From Acidobacteriota bacterium (GTDB lineage Bacteria; Acidobacteriota; Terriglobia; Terriglobales; Acidobacteriaceae), in the NCBI GenBank assembly GCA_021818105.1, contig JAKAFB010000004.1, positions 53,731-117,730 of the forward strand: DNA of 64,000 nt. The letters run 5' to 3'. Of this stretch, positions 51,977 to 60,646 are shown piece by piece (within the stretch, counting starts at the first letter, position 1; the number at the start of each line of letters is the position of its first letter). A program made the position numbers and the translations under genes. Below the pieces are notes generated by a model. That model worked only from the letters and a program-made list of their open reading frames with translations. It ran no database searches and was not told the origin of the DNA.

Positions 51977-53407
51977 ATGTCGACTGAGTACCGGAACTTT
52001 CTTGCTCTCTCTTATGACGAGCTTGAAGAACTGAACCTGCAAGCAAAGGCAGATCGCGCTGCGCGCCTCTCGCCAGACGAAATCCGCGAAAAGCGGCTCA
52101 AATACCTGACCGACGAGAAGCGGATTAAAGCCGTAACCGTGCTGTTCAGCGACTTGGAAGGCCGCCTGCACCTGCTCGATTACGATAAGAAGTTCCTGAT
52201 CAACTCCTACGAGAACCTTACCTTTGACGGCTCATCCATCCGCGGCTTCACGGCCCAGAAGGAGAGCGACCTCCGCCTCGGCATCGACTGGAGCGCTTTT
52301 TACTGGGTACCGGCGGATGTCTTCGGCACCGGCAAGGTGGTCGTCTTCGGCACCGTCATCGACAAAGACGGCTCTCTCTACTCCGGCGACCTGCGCGGCG
52401 TGCTCAAGAACTATGCTGACACGCTTTTCAAGGAGAAGGGGTTCACCCTCAACGCTGCCAATGAGATAGAGGGCTTCCTCTTCGCGGGTTGCGATGCGGA
52501 GCGCAAGTTCCACGAGACCGGCAAGTTTGAATTCATCAATACGGGTGGTTACTACCACGTCCTTCCGCTGGACCCGCTCCGCAAGTTCATTGACACGGCG
52601 GCGGAAGTGCAGCGCGCCATGGGCTTCCAAAATGAAAAGGATCACCCCGAGGTCGCGCCCAGCCAGTTTGAAATTAATTACGGCTACGGCGAAGTGGTGG
52701 CTGCCGCCGACCAGATCCAGCTTTACAAGCTCCTCACCCGCCAGATTGCAAACAATTTGGGCTACACGGCAAGCTTCCTGCCCAAGCCCGTTGTAGGCGT
52801 CAACGGCAACGGCATGCACACCAATGTTTCCATCTCCAAGGACAAGACCAATCTCTTCTGGGACGACAAAGGTCAGGAGAAGCTCTCGTCTTTTGGATGG
52901 GACTTCGTTGATCGCATCCTCAGCCATGCACTCGACATCTGCCTCATCATGAACTCGAGCGTCAATGCATATCGCCGGCTCGATCCGCACTTTGAAGCCC
53001 CAAACCAGATCAAAGCCTCGGCCACGGATCGCGGCTCCATGGTGCGCATCCCTATCGGCAACTCCAAGTCCATGCGCATTGAGGTCCGCTCGGTGGCGCC
53101 GGACGCCAACCCCTACCTTGCCCTCTACTCCATCTTCAAGACCGGAATTGAAGGCAAGAAGGCTGCGATTGACAACCTGCGCCAGGCACAGCGCTATCTG
53201 CCGGACCACATCCAGCAAGCCATCGATGATTTCAAGGCATCGAAGTGGATTGCCGAGATGCTGGGTTCGGATGTTCAGGGTCGCTACGCTGATCTCAAGC
53301 AGGCTTCGGCAGACCGCTGCCCACGCGCGCTGGGCACCTTCGTCAAGGGTGCTGAGGTGCAGTACCACCACGAGGTCTACAACCAGTCGCTTTGGAATCT
53401 CTTCTAA
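51977..53407 (+). CDS. glnA: Glutamine synthetase (class I)
   Basis: A 476-residue enzyme from ATG 51977, preceded by AGAAGGAGATACAT. It makes glutamine from glutamate, ammonia and ATP. The beta-grasp domain (~50-140) has TFDGSSIRGF. The catalytic domain has EIEGFLF, GNGMHTNVSI, and RSVAPDANPYLAL. The N-terminus (MSTEYRNFLALSYDELEELNLQAKADRAARLSPDEIREKRL) is about 30 residues longer than in typical GlnA. A conventional adenylylation site was not clearly seen, so control may not be by GlnE. The neighbouring kinase/phosphatase pair and permease suggest linked nitrogen control, as inference. Confidence 0.93.
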   Translation: MSTEYRNFLALSYDELEELNLQAKADRAARLSPDEIREKRLKYLTDEKRIKAVTVLFSDLEGRLHLLDYDKKFLINSYENLTFDGSSIRGFTAQKESDLRLGIDWSAFYWVPADVFGTGKVVVFGTVIDKDGSLYSGDLRGVLKNYADTLFKEKGFTLNAANEIEGFLFAGCDAERKFHETGKFEFINTGGYYHVLPLDPLRKFIDTAAEVQRAMGFQNEKDHPEVAPSQFEINYGYGEVVAAADQIQLYKLLTRQIANNLGYTASFLPKPVVGVNGNGMHTNVSISKDKTNLFWDDKGQEKLSSFGWDFVDRILSHALDICLIMNSSVNAYRRLDPHFEAPNQIKASATDRGSMVRIPIGNSKSMRIEVRSVAPDANPYLALYSIFKTGIEGKKAAIDNLRQAQRYLPDHIQQAIDDFKASKWIAEMLGSDVQGRYADLKQASADRCPRALGTFVKGAEVQYHHEVYNQSLWNLF

Positions 53408-53450
53408 ACAGCGGCTTCCCCCGGGGTTCAACCTCCGGACTGGCGCAACT

Positions 53451-53486
53451 GCGGCGTAGCCAACGGTGGCTGCGCCGCTTGCTTTT
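53451..53486 (+). terminator. Intrinsic terminator of glnA
   Basis: GCGGCGTAGCC / GGCTGCGCCGC, an 11-base stem with one G-U pair, followed by TTGCTTTTG. Confidence 0.7.
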
Positions 53487-53549
53487 GTGCACTAATTAGC
53501 TTTACGCCGCTCGAGCCTGCAGAGCACAAACCCGCAACCTTGACCCATA

Positions 53550-53567
53550 GTTTTCACCGGTGAAAAC
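53550..53567. repeat. Perfect 18-base palindrome at the DUF2905 stop codon
   Basis: GTTTTCACCGGTGAAAAC is identical to its reverse complement and overlaps the stop codon of the minus-strand gene. No T-run follows, so it is not a classical terminator; it may bind a dimeric protein or be incidental. Confidence 0.5.
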
Positions 53568-53778
53568 GGGAAATAAGGTAGAAGATCACAGACAGCACAA
53601 TGCTGATAAGAATTGAGGTCCCAAGCGGGAAGAATACGGACACATGCTTGCCTCGATAGACAAAGTCTCCAGGCAACCGCCCCAGTGGCAACCCTGTGCG
53701 TCCGGCAAAAACCAGCAAGCCTCCAACGAAGACCAGCAGAAGCCCAAGCCCCAGCAGTACCTTCCCCAACTCCGCCAT
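53554..53778 (-). CDS. DUF2905-family small membrane protein
   Basis: A 74-residue protein from ATG 53778 (MAELGKVLLGLGLLLVFVGGLLVFAGRTGLPLGRLPGDFVYRG...). Two helices flank the conserved GRLPGDF motif that defines DUF2905. Function unknown. The track's 146-residue version begins 72 codons earlier and includes unrelated sequence. It is divergent from glgX. Confidence 0.88.
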   Translation of the reverse strand: MAELGKVLLGLGLLLVFVGGLLVFAGRTGLPLGRLPGDFVYRGKHVSVFFPLGTSILISIVLSVIFYLISRFHR

Positions 53779-53993
53779 ACATACCCCGCGTGCTCCAAGC
53801 TTAGAATACAGCCGCGTAGATATGGGACCGCATAGCATGAGCGCCTTCACCTTCCACCGAGCCGCGGCGCAATTTCTTCCCTGGGTGCTCTCCCCGCAAG
53901 CCGGATTCGGTCTATTATGGACAGGACTTGGAACCTCCGAGCCCCGGAGCGCGTGCGGTGGCCAGCGAACGATCACTTCTGCAGGCTGAATCA

Positions 53994-56120
53994 ATGGCCG
54001 ACCTTGATCGGCTGCTCGCCCTTTGCGAAGTGCAGTCTGCCCGCTCCGGCGTTCCCCTGCCGCTTGGAGCGCATGTCCGCGGCAATGGCGTCAACTTCGC
54101 AATCTTCAGCCGCCACGCCACCGGCGTCCGCCTTGACCTGTTTGACCAGCCCGGTCAGATCGAGCCGGTGCGTACTTATATCCTCAACCCGGCGCGCAAC
54201 AAGACCGGCGATATCTGGCATATCTGGCTGGAGGGCATCCGCCCCGGTCAGCTTTACGGTTTCCGCATCGCAGGCCCCTACAACCCTGGTGAGGGCCATC
54301 GCTTCAACACCGACAAGCTGCTGCTGGACCCCTACGCCGTGGCTATCTGCATGGCCTCGGGACAGGACTTTTCCTCCGCCGTAGGTTACGACCCAGCCTC
54401 GCCGCAGCTGGACCTCTCCATGTCCCAGGTAGATGATGCAGGCTCAGCCCCGAAATCCATCATCCCCTACACAGACTTCGACTGGCGTGGTGACCAGCCT
54501 TTGTGTCACCCATGGGAATCCACCGTCATCTATGAGCTGCACGTTCGTGGCTTCACCATTGATCCTGGATCCAACGTCTCGGCACCCGGGACCTATCAGG
54601 GACTCATTGAAAAGATCCCCTATCTCAAGGATCTCGGCATCACCGCCGTTGAGCTCATGCCCGTTCAGGAGTTCAACGAACACGAACTGGATCACTTCAA
54701 CCCACAAACCGGCAAGAGGCTAACCAACTACTGGGGCTATGACCCTGTGGGCTTCTTTGCGCCCAAGGGATCCTACGCCAGCGTCTGCCGCGATGGCGCG
54801 CAGGTGCTTGAGTTCCGCCAGATGGTCCGCGCCTTCCACGAAGCGGATATTGAAGTCATCCTCGACGTCGTTTTCAACCACACCGCCGAAGGCAACGAGC
54901 TAGGCCCGACCCTCAGTTTCCGCGGCATTGATAACGCCATCTATTACTGGCTTGACGAGGATCGCCGCTACTATCGCGACTTCACCGGAACCGGACAGAC
55001 CATCAATGCCGCACATCCCGTCGTCCGCGATCTCATCCTCGATGCCTTGCGTTATTGGGTCATGGAAATGCACGTTGACGGATTCCGATTCGATCTCGCC
55101 TCCGTGCTCGGCCGCGATCGCAACGGCCACATCCTTGCCGATGCCCCTCTACTCGAACGCATCGCCGAAGACCCCATCCTGCGCGATACCAAGCTCATCG
55201 CGGAAGCGTGGGACGCGAGCGGCGCCTACCAGGTGGGCAGCTTTGCGGATCGCCGCTGGGCCGAGTGGAACGGTCGTTTTCGCGATGATGTGCGCCATTT
55301 CTGGCGCGGCGACGATGGCTCCATGGGACGTTTCGCCAGCCGCATCGCAGGCAGTTCTGACATCTATCGCGGATCCGGCAAAGGCCCGGAATGCAGTGTG
55401 AATTTCGTTACCTGCCACGACGGGTTTACGCTCAACGATCTGGTCAGCTACGCGCGCAAGCACAATGAAGCAAACGGCGAAAACAACCGCGACGGCGTGA
55501 CCGAGAATCTTAGCTGCAACTACGGACAAGAAGGTGAGACGGATAACCCAGCCATCGACGATGTACGCAGCCGGCAGATTCGCAACTTCCTGCTCACGCT
55601 CGCCATCTCGCGCGGTGTACCCATGTTGCTCGCCGGCGATGAGTTCCGCCGCACACAGCGTGGCAACAACAACGCCTATTGCCAGGACAACGCCATCAGT
55701 TGGATCGACTGGTCCCTTATGCACCGCAACGCAGACATCTTTCGCTTCGCACGCGGCGTCCTGGCTCTCCGACGCGCGTTTCCTGTGCTGCGCAAGGAAT
55801 CGTTTTACTCCCCTGAAGACCTGCAGTGGTTTGCACCAGATGGGCGCGCGCCCGACTGGTTAGATCCCACACAAAAAAGCCTCGCCTTCCTCGTGCGCTG
55901 CGACGGCAATCCCTGCCTCTTCCTCATGTTCAACGCGTCCACAGAGGCGGTTTCCTTTCTCTTGCCTCCTGCGCAGGACTCCACCACTTGGTACCTCGCC
56001 GTGGACACCGGCAGAAGATCGCCGGATGACATTCATCCTCCCGGTGAAGAACAGACGTTGGGCCATGCAGCACAGTTCGATTTGCGCCCGCGCGCCAGCG
56101 CCGTCCTCGTTGCTCGTTAA
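53994..56120 (+). CDS. glgX: Glycogen debranching enzyme (isoamylase type)
   Basis: A 708-residue GH13 enzyme from ATG 53994; a TTG at 53928 would add 22 residues. An N-terminal CBM48-like domain (~25-135: PLPLGAHVRGNGVNFAIFSRHATGVRLDLFD) is followed by the catalytic barrel: ILDVVFNHTAEGN, DGFRFDLASVLGRD (nucleophile Asp), KLIAEAWDASGAYQVG (acid/base Glu) and NFVTCHDGFTLNDLVSY. It hydrolyses alpha-1,6 branches in limit dextrins during glycogen breakdown. No other glg genes are in the window. Confidence 0.93.
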   Translation: MADLDRLLALCEVQSARSGVPLPLGAHVRGNGVNFAIFSRHATGVRLDLFDQPGQIEPVRTYILNPARNKTGDIWHIWLEGIRPGQLYGFRIAGPYNPGEGHRFNTDKLLLDPYAVAICMASGQDFSSAVGYDPASPQLDLSMSQVDDAGSAPKSIIPYTDFDWRGDQPLCHPWESTVIYELHVRGFTIDPGSNVSAPGTYQGLIEKIPYLKDLGITAVELMPVQEFNEHELDHFNPQTGKRLTNYWGYDPVGFFAPKGSYASVCRDGAQVLEFRQMVRAFHEADIEVILDVVFNHTAEGNELGPTLSFRGIDNAIYYWLDEDRRYYRDFTGTGQTINAAHPVVRDLILDALRYWVMEMHVDGFRFDLASVLGRDRNGHILADAPLLERIAEDPILRDTKLIAEAWDASGAYQVGSFADRRWAEWNGRFRDDVRHFWRGDDGSMGRFASRIAGSSDIYRGSGKGPECSVNFVTCHDGFTLNDLVSYARKHNEANGENNRDGVTENLSCNYGQEGETDNPAIDDVRSRQIRNFLLTLAISRGVPMLLAGDEFRRTQRGNNNAYCQDNAISWIDWSLMHRNADIFRFARGVLALRRAFPVLRKESFYSPEDLQWFAPDGRAPDWLDPTQKSLAFLVRCDGNPCLFLMFNASTEAVSFLLPPAQDSTTWYLAVDTGRRSPDDIHPPGEEQTLGHAAQFDLRPRASAVLVAR

Positions 56121-56155
56121 CCCTACGCCAATCACAAATCCATGAGGCTTCGCTC

Positions 56156-56494
56156 TCACGCCTTGAAGGCTGCAACCGCCGTATCGCTGTTTTCGAGAAT
56201 GTCAAAGATGCGATGCATGCGCACCAGTTCGAAGGTTGCACGCACTTGTTTTGACATGCCGCTCAGCTTCAGGTCGCCTCCCTTTGCCGTCATTTGGCGA
56301 AGGCATGAGAGCATTGCGCCCAGCCCGGAGCTGTCAACGAAGCGCACCTCGCTCAAGTCAATCACAACCTTGTCAGCCGACTCGAGAACCGGCGCAATAT
56401 CGTGCTTGAATTCACCACTATTTGCCGCATCCAGCTCTGCAACTGGAATCCTTGCCACGGCCACGTCATCCTTTCGTTCAACGGCAATCTGCAT
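56156..56494 (-). CDS. STAS-domain anti-sigma factor antagonist
   Basis: A 112-residue SpoIIAA/RsbV-type protein (MQIAVERKDDVAVARIPV...). The phosphorylatable serine is in VRFVDSSGLGAML. In partner switching the unphosphorylated STAS protein captures an RsbW-type kinase and frees a sigma factor or other target. Its start overlaps the 3' end of the large phosphatase-kinase gene by 17 bases, which implies one regulatory unit. No sigma factor is encoded in the window. Confidence 0.92.
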   Translation of the reverse strand: MQIAVERKDDVAVARIPVAELDAANSGEFKHDIAPVLESADKVVIDLSEVRFVDSSGLGAMLSCLRQMTAKGGDLKLSGMSKQVRATFELVRMHRIFDILENSDTAVAAFKA

Positions 56495-59159
56495 GTTTCC
56501 CCGCTTTCCCGGCCGCATGCCTGCGCGAATACTTTGTCAGAGCCACGGAGTTCCTGCCGCGGTCATCGCGATAATAGCGCACGTCATCGACGCACCGGTG
56601 CAACATCGGCAATCCGAGTCCCGATTCGCGTGAACCATTCAGTTCCAGCAAGGGGACACTGCCTGGTTCAAACGGATCTCCATAATGATGAAGCAACATA
56701 ACCACGCGGCTTTCAAACGCCCTTGCCTCCAGACCAATGCGCTGTCCCTTTCGACCATGGTACGCATGCTTCATGATATTGCTGGCTGCCTCATTCACCG
56801 CAAGTTCCAGTGCATCCGTATCCGCATTCATCAGCATGCCCGCCGGTAATCTCGCGCAGAACGCACGCACGAACTCGCGCACCGTGCATAGCTGATGAAG
56901 GTCGCTATGAATCTCCATCTCTTCGTGGCGGAATGACTGCTCCACCGCCTCCATGCGCACTGCCACGCTCGTCATATCGTCACGCAGCCGTTCCGTTCCC
57001 GTAAAATCTCTAATGGCCTGACGTACCGCCGTAACCATCGCTTCCGGTTCCAAATGGCTGTTCTTCCGCACAAGCTCTTCCAGCCGGTCTGAGCCAAAGG
57101 GCTCTCCCTTCGTATTGCGCGCCTCTGTCACGCCATCGGAAAACAGCAGCAGCACATCGCCGGGATCGCACTGCACCGTTGTTTGCTCATAGATCTCATC
57201 CGCCCTTACACCAAGCGGAAGATTATCCCCGTGCAGAATCTCAGTCCGTCCCGTTGCGACATGCCAGTGCACGATGCCCGTATGTCCGCAATCCACAAGC
57301 TCAATGCGATGCTGTTTTGCGTTCAGCCGCGCATAGCACAACGTAACAAAACTCTCCAGATCAATCAGCTTGTGTACAAGCTGCACATGTGCCAGCGTAA
57401 CTATCTCATGCGGTTCCGGCAGCTTGCCTCCCGTTGACATCGACATGAGATGGCTCAGCGACTTCAGAAAATATGCCTTAGTTGCCGCGCCCAGCAAGGC
57501 TGCCGGTGCGCCCTTGCCCATCACGTCGCCAACAATTACATCTAAGTCACCTTCACGGTGTTTGATGAAGATGTAGAAGTCTCCATCGATACGCTCGGTC
57601 GGCACAGAAAGCGCAGCCACTCGCAGTCCTGGAATGTCGCCCGGCGGTGGATCGAGCAGCAGGGTCTGCTGAATCCGATAGCCAATATCAAGTTCCCGCT
57701 CGCGCGCTCGTGCCAGTTCCGCAGTTGCCGCCTGCTCACGCCGGATAAACTCGTCCTTGACTCGATTCGCCGTCACCAGCTCCGCGGTGCGCGCCAGCAC
57801 CCGCTGCTCCAGTTCAGCATTGAGCTTACGTATCTCCTCCTCTGCCTTCGCTCGCTCGGCGCGCGTGCGCAACGTCGCTATTCCAAAGGAGAGGTCGTCC
57901 GCAAGCTCTGATAGCAAAGCGACCTCGCCTGCATCAAAGGAATCAGGCTCCGCCGAATAGATTGCCAACGCGCCAAACATCTCGCTATTGATATGTAGAG
58001 GCATCCCTATGCACGAGGCATATCCTTGCTTCAGCGCCTGTTCACGCCACGGCACCATACGCGGGTCTGTGGCCAGATATCGAATTGTCGTCGGGCGCTG
58101 TGTCCGGATGCATGTGCCCACAGGTCCACGACCACGTTCCGTTTCGGACCATGTCACCTTAACCGTATCTAGATAGCCCACTTCAAAACCTGCATGTGCC
58201 AGCACGGTCACTGACTTTTCCTCATCCTGCTCCGCCTTGCCCACCCAGCACATGCGATAACCGGCCTCTTGCACAATCAAATCGCAAATCTGCTGCAAGA
58301 GCAGATGCTCCTCGGTCGCGCGAATCAGTGCCTGGTTGCAGCGGCTCAATGCCCTATTCGCGCGGTAGCTGCGCAGCAGTGCCTGCTGGTCGCGCTTGCG
58401 CTCAGTCATATCCCGTACAATGCTCTGCCGGCGGCCATCCGCGAGAATCTTCGCGCTCACCTCCACCGGCACTTCAGTTCCGTCTCTTCGCCGGAACGTC
58501 CACTCTGCAATCTGCGTCTCGCCTCGCATCAGCGATTCACGCACTTGTTGCAGTCGTGGAAGATTCTCGGGCACAATCAAATCCTCCATCGATCGCCCCA
58601 GGATCTGATCGCGCTCGCAACCTAGCATCTGGCACCCGGCGCTGTTTACTTCAGTAAATCGCCCATCCGCGTCCGCAATGAAGATGCCATCCGACGCCTG
58701 CTCAAACAACTGCGCCATGTGATCGTGCGCAGCCTTGACCTCTTCGCTCGCCAGTTGCGCCTCTCTCAGCGCGTTCGCGGTCTCCCGGTTCGCGCGCCTC
58801 AGTCGGCACTGCAGAACATTCACCAGAATTCCTGTGCTCAGGTACACCGATGCAGAAATGTAGTATCGAAGTTCTTCTTTCACGAACTCGTGCCGAGGCG
58901 GCACAAAGCCCCACCACGCGAGCACGCCTGCAATGAAGGTAGCCGCTATACTTGCCCACAAGCCACCTAACCAGCCACTGAGAAAAACCACGGGATAAAA
59001 CAGAAACCAGGAGAAGGGCCGGACAAATTCCCATAGAAAATGCTGGAGGGCCGCAAACAGGAACGGCATCAGGAGCGCAAGCACAACCCGCACCCCGCGC
59101 TTGCGAAGAAAGCAAAGGGAAGCCGACGATTCAGACGGAGCATGGACGTCGTTCGCCAT
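56478..59159 (-). CDS. RsbU-RsbW fusion: membrane PAS-GAF-PP2C-ATPase regulator
   Basis: An 893-residue protein from ATG 59159, with GGAGGAG upstream. Order of domains: N-terminal membrane region (~25-125, several helices like MASE/DUF4118); PAS (~145-260, FEQASDGIFIADADGRFTEVNSAGC); GAF (~280-425); a coiled coil; SpoIIE/PP2C phosphatase (~505-735, with DGDFYIFIKHREGDLDVIVGDVMGKGAPAAL and LLLFSDGVTEA); and an RsbW-like HATPase (~760-890, NEAASNIMKHAYHGRKGQ and ESGLGLPML). It thus carries both the phosphatase that activates and the kinase that inactivates a STAS partner. The STAS gene overlaps its 3' end. Confidence 0.92.
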   Translation of the reverse strand: MANDVHAPSESSASLCFLRKRGVRVVLALLMPFLFAALQHFLWEFVRPFSWFLFYPVVFLSGWLGGLWASIAATFIAGVLAWWGFVPPRHEFVKEELRYYISASVYLSTGILVNVLQCRLRRANRETANALREAQLASEEVKAAHDHMAQLFEQASDGIFIADADGRFTEVNSAGCQMLGCERDQILGRSMEDLIVPENLPRLQQVRESLMRGETQIAEWTFRRRDGTEVPVEVSAKILADGRRQSIVRDMTERKRDQQALLRSYRANRALSRCNQALIRATEEHLLLQQICDLIVQEAGYRMCWVGKAEQDEEKSVTVLAHAGFEVGYLDTVKVTWSETERGRGPVGTCIRTQRPTTIRYLATDPRMVPWREQALKQGYASCIGMPLHINSEMFGALAIYSAEPDSFDAGEVALLSELADDLSFGIATLRTRAERAKAEEEIRKLNAELEQRVLARTAELVTANRVKDEFIRREQAATAELARARERELDIGYRIQQTLLLDPPPGDIPGLRVAALSVPTERIDGDFYIFIKHREGDLDVIVGDVMGKGAPAALLGAATKAYFLKSLSHLMSMSTGGKLPEPHEIVTLAHVQLVHKLIDLESFVTLCYARLNAKQHRIELVDCGHTGIVHWHVATGRTEILHGDNLPLGVRADEIYEQTTVQCDPGDVLLLFSDGVTEARNTKGEPFGSDRLEELVRKNSHLEPEAMVTAVRQAIRDFTGTERLRDDMTSVAVRMEAVEQSFRHEEMEIHSDLHQLCTVREFVRAFCARLPAGMLMNADTDALELAVNEAASNIMKHAYHGRKGQRIGLEARAFESRVVMLLHHYGDPFEPGSVPLLELNGSRESGLGLPMLHRCVDDVRYYRDDRGRNSVALTKYSRRHAAGKAGKHADCR

Positions 59160-59315
59160 ACACTCCTCCGCCACGCCGCGCCCGGCGCGTTGACCAATCA
59201 ACTCAAGTTTACCGCTGATTGCAATCAGCCGCCGGGCTCTTCTTATTCCCTGCTTTAGTTGCTGTGAATAAACTTGCGGCCATACTAAAGCGCACCGCGA
59301 AGCCTTCGTTGTGCC

Positions 59316-60587
59316 TTAGGCAAACTGTTCCATGCTGAAGCCCAACTCATAGGTCTCGCCGTGCGCCAACAGTTCCTCCCACGTCACCTCGCGCTGTGTG
59401 TATCCGGCCATGCGGCCCAGCATGCAGCTCAACGCGGTTTCCACGCCCTCGGCAATCTGGTTGTGCACCCGCCCGGTCGTGATGCTCTCGATGAATGTAC
59501 GCTCTTTTTCCCGGTCGGCCAGAGCAAGATTGTCAGAGAATGCTCCATTCGCCGCAAACCTGCCCGTTCCCGCCTGTTGACCCGTGGAGTCCTGCCACGC
59601 CCAGGCCTGCGCGCCCTTGATCTGCACTGGCCCGGAGTACGGCACACTTGCCGATCCCTCCGCCCCGTACAGTCGCAACCCGGCATCAAAGTCTCCATAA
59701 TCGCCAAACTGTGTCGAAGAAAACGAAAGCCGTACATCACCGGGATATGTGAACTGAACCTCGTAGTTATCCCAGCAATCTCCATAGTGCGTCAGAACAT
59801 TGCGTCCGCCCGTCGCGTGTGCCTTCTCAGGGCGCGCCCCCAACATCCAGTTACATAGATCGATGATGTGAATATTCTGCTCCACAAGAATGTCACCGGA
59901 AAGAGCACGATCCCACAGCCAGTTGCGTAGTCTGTACTCATCTGCTGATACGCCAGGATGTTTCTTTTCCTCCGACGCCGGCGCGTAGTAGTACCCGGCC
60001 ACCACCGCAATCTTTCCCAGCGCGCCGCCCTTGATCCTCTCTGCCGCCGCTGTAATCGGTGGCGCATTGCGGCATTGAAAACCAACATCCACGCTCTGCG
60101 TCGGTTGCACGCGCTTGGCAATCTCCAGCGCCTGCCGAGCCTGCCGCACGTCAATGCCTACCGGCTTCTCACAATACACATGCTTGCCGGCATCCACCGC
60201 GGCTTCAAGATGCTGCACATGGAAAAATGGCGGCGTTGAAATCTGGATCAAGTCCACGTCTTTTGAAGCCGCCATTTGCTCAAACGCATGCGGACCTTGA
60301 AACAGCAGCTTACCGTCGATGGGTGCGTGACCTAGACCCGCATTCAACCTGTCGAAATGATCGCGTCCGGCAGCCAGATTGTCCGAAAACAGATCGCCCA
60401 GAGCCACCACGCGCGCCGTCGTATTCTTCGCAAACGATTCTGCCACTGAAGTGCCTCGATTGCCGCACCCCAGCAAACCATGGCGCACCGCAGAGTTCGC
60501 CTCATAGCCGAAGGCCGTGCTCGTCTTGAGCAGCAGCATGCCGGACACCACCCCTGTTCCTGCCTGAACAAATTCCCGACGATTCAT
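59316..60587 (-). CDS. Exported Gfo/Idh/MocA-family oxidoreductase
   Basis: A 423-residue protein from ATG 60587 with a twin-arginine-like start (MNRREFVQAGTGVVSGMLLLKTSTAFG). The NAD-binding domain contains HGLLGCGNRGTSVAESFA and the family Lys in YCEKPVGID. The C-terminal beta-sheet domain has the catalytic His region EQNIHIIDLCNW. Such secreted Gfo/Idh/MocA proteins oxidise sugars or their derivatives with tightly held cofactor. It shares an operon with the exported TIM-barrel protein upstream. Confidence 0.9.
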   Translation of the reverse strand: MNRREFVQAGTGVVSGMLLLKTSTAFGYEANSAVRHGLLGCGNRGTSVAESFAKNTTARVVALGDLFSDNLAAGRDHFDRLNAGLGHAPIDGKLLFQGPHAFEQMAASKDVDLIQISTPPFFHVQHLEAAVDAGKHVYCEKPVGIDVRQARQALEIAKRVQPTQSVDVGFQCRNAPPITAAAERIKGGALGKIAVVAGYYYAPASEEKKHPGVSADEYRLRNWLWDRALSGDILVEQNIHIIDLCNWMLGARPEKAHATGGRNVLTHYGDCWDNYEVQFTYPGDVRLSFSSTQFGDYGDFDAGLRLYGAEGSASVPYSGPVQIKGAQAWAWQDSTGQQAGTGRFAANGAFSDNLALADREKERTFIESITTGRVHNQIAEGVETALSCMLGRMAGYTQREVTWEELLAHGETYELGFSMEQFA

Positions 60588-60646
60588 CAAGTCCTGCTTT
60601 CTTTGCTTTGAGAATGCCTTGCACCTGGCCATTTCATGTCGTCTAC

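Noticed and set aside
52232-53431. 399-residue minus-strand ORF
   Set aside because: Exactly antisense to glnA; long open frames opposite GC-rich genes are expected.
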